Both the position numbers and the translations under genes were made by a program. The notes under the pieces are model-generated. The model had not been told where the DNA came from. It ran no database searches and was given only the letters and a program-made list of their open reading frames with translations. This document shows positions 1-3,864 of a stretch of 5,538 bases of DNA, piece after piece (the first letter of the stretch is position 1; every line of letters begins with the position of its first letter). This DNA comes from Oscillospiraceae bacterium (GTDB lineage Bacteria > Bacillota > Clostridia > Oscillospirales > Acutalibacteraceae). The stretch lies in NCBI GenBank assembly GCA_902761265.1, contig CACWJV010000151.1, positions 1 through 5,538 on the forward strand. The letters are read 5' to 3'.

Positions 1-13
1 GGAGTTCAATGTT

Positions 14-1645
14 ATGAAAAAATTGATTTCTGTGGTTCTCGCACTGCTGATGCTGGCCGGCTGCGTACAGATCGCGCTGGCTGCCGAAGCGCCGAACGGC
101 ATGGTATACCCGACCATCTATATCCGCGGCAAAACCGACCCGCTCTATAATGACATCGGCACCGAAGACGAATGGATGCTGTCCGACTCGTCCCGTGTAT
201 TTTCCAAAGAAGTGACCGACGTCAAAGCCTATGCCACCGACAAGGCAAAGGAGCTGCTGCCGGAATTCGGCATTGCGATGGTCACCGGAAATTACGACGG
301 CTGGGCAAAAGATATGTCCGGGATCCTCGAACCGATCTATCGTGATTTCGTGCTTGACAAACAGGGCAAGGCCCGTCCGGGCAGCGGCGTGAAGTTTGAT
401 TACACGAAAGCGAACAACGCAGTTAAATCCGACGGCACCTACGCGCCGGACGCCTACAGCTTTCCCTATGACTGGCGGTTAAGTCCGCTGGATGTTGCGG
501 ATTCGCTACGCACCTACATCGACGCCGTGCTTGCCGCGACCGGCAAAAGCAAGGTCAATCTTATCAGCCGCTGCGAAGGCTGCTGTGTTGCGCTGTCGTA
601 CCTTTATAAATACGGCGACGACAACAAGATCTCCAACAACGTCATGCTCGGCTCCAGCGCCCTCGGCGTGGTCTATGCCAGCAATGTCTTTGCAGGCAAA
701 TTTGACCTGGACGCTGATGCGATCAACCGCTATGTGGGCCGCAATTTTGCAACCGGCAGCAAAGACAGTTTCGGCGATGACCTGTTTGATGACGAAGTGA
801 TCCGCACCTTTTTGCGCGAAACGATCACACTGCTTGCCGTTACGCACGCCACCGACAAACCTGCCGAGCTGCTTGTCGGTTTGGTCGATAAACTGGCGCC
901 ACTGGTCTATCCGGGTCTGCTGATGAGCTCTTACGGCACCTGCCCGGCCTATTGGGCGATGGTGCGCGACGACGATTACGAGGACGCAAAAAAGCTGATC
1001 GGTCTCAGCGGCAACGACGAATACAGGGACTTTGTTGCGCTCATCGATGAATATCATTACAATGTGCAGAAAAAAGCGCCCGAAATTCTGAAGAAACTGC
1101 AGGACAAGGGCATCCAGACCGGCGTACTAGTCAAATACGGCGCAGAGTCCTTCCCGTTTATCAAAGACAGCAATGAACTGAGCGACAACACCACGCTTGT
1201 GAAAGACGCCTCCTTCGGCGCCACCACCGCAAAAGTCAACGAACCGTTCTCCGATGCATACGTTGCAGATGCAAAAGCTGCCGGTAAGGGCGACCTGATC
1301 TCGCCGGATCATCTGATTGACGGCTCCACCGCGCTGTTCCCCGAATCGACCTGGTATATCAAGTATTTCCCGCACACCTGGTGGGGCACCACGGTTGACC
1401 AGTTTATTTTGCGCTATCTGCAGTCGAACGGCACCATGCGTGTCGGCGACGAAAACGCCATGCCGCGCTTCCAGATCTACAACGACAAGACCGGCGCCGC
1501 AACGGAAATGACCGAAGAAAATGCCAACAGCCAGTCCAACTACTATAAGACTGACAAGCTTTCTTCGCTGTTCAGTTTTCTGGCAGCGTTCATCCCGTTT
1601 CTGCGCCGGATCTTCGACCTTGTGAAAGCCAGACTCGCCAAATAA
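14..1645 (+). CDS. Exported LCAT/lipase-like alpha/beta hydrolase with Cys at the nucleophile position (copy 1)
   Basis: This 543-aa protein probably acts outside the membrane on an acyl ester or related substrate; the true substrate is unknown. Residues 1-24 form an export signal (MKK, hydrophobic core, ALA-A). LAGC at 14-17 could instead be a lipobox. Fold evidence: a first beta strand PTIYIRG (33-39), then YDWRLSP (152-158), a hallmark of the lecithin:cholesterol acyltransferase family, then strand VNLIS leading into SRCEGCC (185-191). This aligns with the usual GHSxGG elbow, so Cys187 replaces the catalytic Ser. Asp436 (LIDGS) and His454 (YFPHTWWG) are the best candidates for the rest of the triad. 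Residues 515-543 form a hydrophobic/amphipathic tail that may touch the membrane. The start is supported by GGAG at 1-4, nine bases upstream. The upstream promoter is outside the window. A catalytically dead hydrolase is the main alternative. The family call is made by motif reading, not by search. Confidence 0.8.
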   Translation: MKKLISVVLALLMLAGCVQIALAAEAPNGMVYPTIYIRGKTDPLYNDIGTEDEWMLSDSSRVFSKEVTDVKAYATDKAKELLPEFGIAMVTGNYDGWAKDMSGILEPIYRDFVLDKQGKARPGSGVKFDYTKANNAVKSDGTYAPDAYSFPYDWRLSPLDVADSLRTYIDAVLAATGKSKVNLISRCEGCCVALSYLYKYGDDNKISNNVMLGSSALGVVYASNVFAGKFDLDADAINRYVGRNFATGSKDSFGDDLFDDEVIRTFLRETITLLAVTHATDKPAELLVGLVDKLAPLVYPGLLMSSYGTCPAYWAMVRDDDYEDAKKLIGLSGNDEYRDFVALIDEYHYNVQKKAPEILKKLQDKGIQTGVLVKYGAESFPFIKDSNELSDNTTLVKDASFGATTAKVNEPFSDAYVADAKAAGKGDLISPDHLIDGSTALFPESTWYIKYFPHTWWGTTVDQFILRYLQSNGTMRVGDENAMPRFQIYNDKTGAATEMTEENANSQSNYYKTDKLSSLFSFLAAFIPFLRRIFDLVKARLAK

Positions 1646-1656
1646 ATCAAGCGCCC

Positions 1657-1698
1657 ACAGGCACCGCTACGGCGGTGTCTGTTCTTTCTTCCCTTTTT
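1657..1698 (+). terminator. Intrinsic terminator after hydrolase copy 1
   Basis: An 11-bp stem (1657-1667 with 1672-1682, one G-U pair) is closed by the loop TACG, making a C(UACG)G tetraloop of the very stable UNCG class. A pyrimidine/T-rich run follows to 1698. It begins 12 bases after the stop codon, so it should end the first transcript before copy 2. Confidence 0.85.
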
Positions 1699-1776
1699 CG
1701 GCAAAATGCCCAAGCCGCGCGACGCGCTTTACAGCAATATCACGAACCTTATGATTTCTAATCGTATGTTTACACA

Positions 1777-1786
1777 ATGTTAACAT
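1777..1786. repeat. 10-bp perfect palindrome in the intergenic region
   Basis: ATGTTAACAT is a perfect inverted repeat lying in the AT-rich spacer upstream of copy 2. It could be an operator half-site pair or chance in AT-rich DNA. It is close to the likely promoter region, which is the only reason to record it. Confidence 0.25.
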
Positions 1787-1801
1787 TTCCGCACAATTTA
1801 T

Positions 1802-1841
1802 TTGACATTTCTGGTGTTTATTTAAATGGAATAGGTATACT
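1802..1841 (+). promoter_or_regulatory. Possible promoter region for hydrolase copy 2
   Basis: The spacer becomes strongly AT-rich here. A consensus -35 hexamer TTGACA lies at 1802-1807 and a good -10 hexamer TATACT at 1836-1841, but 28 bases separate them, too many for one sigma-A promoter. Either TATACT works with a poor -35, or TTGACA works with a poor -10 near 1824-1830. A promoter is expected because a terminator precedes and copy 2 has its own ribosome binding site (GGAGTT, 1861-1866). The exact elements are not settled. Confidence 0.35.
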
Positions 1842-1873
1842 TTTCAAGTTTCAGAAAAAAGGAGTTATCACAA

Positions 1874-3505
1874 ATGAAAAAAGTAGTATCTGTCTTTCTT
1901 GCGCTGCTGATGCTGATCGGCTGTGCGCAAATCGCGCTGGCGGCGCCGACCGGTCTGGATCTGCCGACGATTTATATCCGCGGCAAGACCGACCTGATCT
2001 ATAACGATATCGGCACCGCAGACGAATGGATGGTATCCGATTCCGAGCGCGTGTTTTCCAAAGAAGTGACCGACATCAAAGCGTATGCCACCGACAAAGC
2101 CAAAGAGCTGCTGCCGGAATTCGGCATCGCGATGATCACCGGCAACTATGACGCGTGGGCGGAAAAGGGATCCACGTTGCTGGAACCGATCTATCGTGAG
2201 TTTGTGCTCGACAAGCAGGGCAATCCCCGCCCGGGCAGCGGCGTGAAGTTTGATTATTCGAAGCCGGACAAAATGGATAGCAACGACGGCACGATCCATT
2301 TCCTCGCGTATCAGTTCCGCTACGACTGGCGTCTGAGTCCGCTGGACGTTGCCGATTCTCTCAAAACGTATATTGAAACGATCTGCCGCGTTACCGGCAA
2401 AGACCAGGTCAATCTTGTGACCCGCTGCGAGGGCTGCTGCATTGCGCTGTCCTATCTTTACAAATACGGCGACGAAAACAAGATCGCCAACAACCTGATG
2501 TTCGGCTCCAGTGCGCTCGGCGTGGTTTATGCCAGCAATATCTTCGCCGGCAAATTCGATCTGGATGGCGATGCGCTCAACCGCTATGTCGGTTTGAACT
2601 TTGCAACCGGCAGCCATGACAGCTTTGGCGACGATCTGTTCGGCGACGAAGCGATCCGCACCTTCCTGCGCGAAACGATCATGTTGCTCACCGTGACCCA
2701 TGCCACCGACAAACCGACGGATAAGCTTGTGGAACTCGTCGACAAGCTTGCGCCGATGGTCTATCCGGGTCTGCTGATGAGCTCCTACGGCACCTGCCCG
2801 TCCTATTGGGCGATGGTGCGCGACGACGATTATGAGGACGCCAAGAAGCTGGCCGGTCTGACCGGCAACCCGGAGTGGGCAGACTTTGTTGCCAAGATTG
2901 ACGAATACCACTACAATGTGCAGCAACGGGCCAAGGAAATTTTGACAGAGCTGAAAGACAAGGGCCACCAGACCGGTATCTTTGTAAAATACGGCGGCGA
3001 AGCTTTGCCGATTATCAAAGACAGCAACGAAGTGAGCGACAACACCACGCTTGTCAAGGACGCCACCTTCGGCGCCACCACCGCCAAAATTGACCAACCG
3101 TTTTCCGCCGAATACATCGCCTCCAGACCTGCCGGGATGGTTTCTCCGGACGGTCTGATCGACGCGTCGACCGCGCTGTTCCCGGATTCCACCTGGTATA
3201 TCAAATATTTCCCGCATTCCTGGTGGGGCAACATCTTTAACAGATTTACAGAGGCCTATCTGCAATCCAACAGCACGCTGCGTGTCGGCGATGAGGGCGC
3301 GATGCCGCGCTTCCAGATCTATGCAGAAGATCCCACCAAGCCTTCAACGGACGGCATTCCGACGGAGATGACCGACGACAACGCGTTTGAACGGTCGGAT
3401 TATTACAAAACCAACAAGCTCTCCTCCCTGTTCTCGTTCCTGACTGCGCTGATCCCGATGCTGCAGCGTCTGTTTAACCTGATCAAGTCCAAGCTCGGCT
3501 TATAA
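1874..3505 (+). CDS. Exported LCAT/lipase-like alpha/beta hydrolase with Cys at the nucleophile position (copy 2)
   Basis: This is a 543-aa paralogue of the preceding gene, roughly three quarters identical by eye and alignable end to end with only small indels around residues 24-30, 415-421 and 487-496. It has a signal sequence (1-23, ending ALA-A; LIGC at 14-17 fits a lipobox), strand PTIYIRG (31-37), YDWRLSP (150-156), and the elbow TRCEGCC (183-189) with Cys185 at the nucleophile position. Candidate acid and base are Asp430 (LIDAS) and His448 (YFPHSWWG). The conserved block SSYGTCPSYWAMVRDDDYEDAKK (about 303-325) probably belongs to the cap region. The amphipathic tail (515-543) is kept, with changes that preserve hydrophobicity. 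GGAGTT at 1861-1866 sets the start. The Cys elbow is retained although the flanking sequence has diverged, which argues for selection, not a recent accidental mutation. The substrate is unknown. Confidence 0.8.
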   Translation: MKKVVSVFLALLMLIGCAQIALAAPTGLDLPTIYIRGKTDLIYNDIGTADEWMVSDSERVFSKEVTDIKAYATDKAKELLPEFGIAMITGNYDAWAEKGSTLLEPIYREFVLDKQGNPRPGSGVKFDYSKPDKMDSNDGTIHFLAYQFRYDWRLSPLDVADSLKTYIETICRVTGKDQVNLVTRCEGCCIALSYLYKYGDENKIANNLMFGSSALGVVYASNIFAGKFDLDGDALNRYVGLNFATGSHDSFGDDLFGDEAIRTFLRETIMLLTVTHATDKPTDKLVELVDKLAPMVYPGLLMSSYGTCPSYWAMVRDDDYEDAKKLAGLTGNPEWADFVAKIDEYHYNVQQRAKEILTELKDKGHQTGIFVKYGGEALPIIKDSNEVSDNTTLVKDATFGATTAKIDQPFSAEYIASRPAGMVSPDGLIDASTALFPDSTWYIKYFPHSWWGNIFNRFTEAYLQSNSTLRVGDEGAMPRFQIYAEDPTKPSTDGIPTEMTDDNAFERSDYYKTNKLSSLFSFLTALIPMLQRLFNLIKSKLGL

Positions 3506-3517
3506 GCATCCTTTTCC

Positions 3518-3543
3518 GGCACCGCTGCGGCGGTGCCTTTTTT
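3518..3543 (+). terminator. Intrinsic terminator after hydrolase copy 2
   Basis: A perfect 8-bp GC-rich stem (3518-3525 with 3530-3537) has a TGCG loop, C(UGCG)G of the UNCG class, and runs straight into six T residues (3538-3543). It starts 12 bases after the stop codon, the same spacing as after copy 1. Confidence 0.92.
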
Positions 3544-3554
3544 CGTGCACGGGC

Positions 3555-3583
3555 TTGACTTTTTCAAAAAGGAATGGTAAGCT
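3555..3583 (+). promoter_or_regulatory. Sigma-A-type promoter driving the riboswitch and surface-protein gene
   Basis: TTGACT (3555-3560) and TAAGCT (3578-3583) are separated by exactly 17 bases, each close to the housekeeping consensus. Initiation would fall near 3590, just before the 5' strand of the P1 stem at 3604-3610. It also sits directly after the terminator of the previous gene. The spacer contains an AT-rich inverted repeat (CTTTTTCAAAAAG). Confidence 0.7.
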
Positions 3584-3603
3584 ATAGGCAATTGAATAAC
3601 AAA

Positions 3604-3788
3604 GACACGGTTTGAAAAGTTGTGAGCTGAGTAAGGAGCAGACGCCGTCTGCTGAGGGAATCCGGTTCAAATCCGGAGCAACCGCCATTCCTGTGTTTGC
3701 GCAAACAGAAGATTCCCTTGCGGGTCTTTTTGTGCGTGCATCAGTCAGGCACCTGCCGTGGTCTTTTTGGGTTCATCTTGGGCGTGAA
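3604..3788 (+). promoter_or_regulatory. Candidate compact cobalamin (B12) riboswitch aptamer
   Basis: Visible elements, in order: P1 stem CACGG (3606-3610) with CCGTG (3756-3760); a P2-like hairpin AGCAGAC/GTCTGCT (3637-3643, 3647-3653); the core GGGAATCCGGT...AATCCGGAGC (3656-3679), which closely resembles the conserved cobalamin-riboswitch core as in the E. coli btuB leader; P4 TCCGG/CCGGA (3661-3665, 3673-3677); a P3-like closing pair GGGAATC/GATTCCC (3656-3662, 3711-3717); a hairpin TGTTTGC/GCAAACA (3694-3707); and a B12-box-like AGTCAGGCACCTGCC (3743-3757), one base shorter than usual. A downstream hairpin TTCA/TGAA (3772-3788) has GGCG in its loop, able to pair with CGCC (3683-3686), like the L5-L13 kissing contact. 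The usual GCCACTG and GGGAAGG segments are missing, so this is either a divergent or shortened class or a related fold with another ligand. Confidence 0.62.
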
Positions 3789-3845
3789 GCGTGCAGCCGG
3801 CATACGGAAAATCCGTGTGCGCTGCGCGCTTTTTGTTGTATTTTT
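3789..3845 (+). terminator. Attenuator terminator (riboswitch expression platform)
   Basis: A two-part stem: outer 9 bp (3789-3797 with 3821-3829), a two-base CG bulge (3798-3799), inner 9 bp with one G-U pair (3800-3808 with 3812-3820), loop AAA. A U-rich run TTTTTGTTGTATTTTT (3830-3845) follows. It lies between the candidate riboswitch and the ribosome binding site of the next gene, only about 20 bases before the start codon. It cannot terminate an upstream gene and is best read as conditional termination of the leader transcript. Confidence 0.82.
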
Positions 3846-3864
3846 CTGTAAAGGAGCAGATCGT

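Larger units (their letters stand above)
1..3543 (+). repeat. Tandem gene duplication including ribosome binding site and terminator
   Basis: Two diverged direct copies: 1 to about 1682, and 1861 to about 3537. Each unit contains GGAGTT, a 543-codon hydrolase gene, and a terminator whose core reads GGCACCGCTxCGGCGGTG (1660-1677 and 3518-3535) with one base different. The unit therefore appears to have been duplicated with its own translation and termination signals. The spacer 1699-1860 has no recognisable match in the visible flanks. Confidence 0.75.

Noticed and set aside
506..1057. 183-codon minus-strand open frame opposite copy 1
   Set aside because: It is the same kind of antisense shadow as opposite copy 2, and the encoding strand is fully explained by the hydrolase gene.
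1646..1873. Possible mobile element between the duplicated genes
   Set aside because: No terminal inverted repeats, transposase fragment or target-site duplication is visible. The spacer holds only a terminator, AT-rich promoter-like sequence and a ribosome binding site.
1777..2004. 75-codon plus-strand open frame overlapping the start of copy 2
   Set aside because: It runs through the AT-rich promoter spacer and out of frame into the signal-peptide region of copy 2. It is a chance frame.
1868..3265. 465-codon open frame on the minus strand opposite hydrolase copy 2
   Set aside because: It is exactly antisense to a well-supported gene. Its translation is low-complexity (runs rich in Val, Ala, Gly, Arg, His) with no domain, and it has no ribosome binding site or homologous counterpart of equal length opposite copy 1. 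It is a codon-bias shadow.
3661..3687. tRNA-like 3' end: a TCCGG-TTCAAAT-CCGGA arm followed by GCCA
   Set aside because: The T-arm resemblance is striking, but the acceptor spacing to CCA is one base off, the 5' partner near 3609 pairs for only about four or five bases, and no D arm or anticodon arm can be drawn. The same segment fits the cobalamin-riboswitch P4 element better.
3715..3730. Short CCC-TTGC-GGG hairpin followed by TCTTTTT as a second terminator
   Set aside because: The stem is only three base pairs, and its 5' strand is better used in the GGGAATC/GATTCCC pairing of the riboswitch-like fold.
3612..3851. 79-codon plus-strand open frame in the leader region
   Set aside because: It overlaps the structured RNA and terminator, has no convincing ribosome binding site of its own, and its translation shows no signature.
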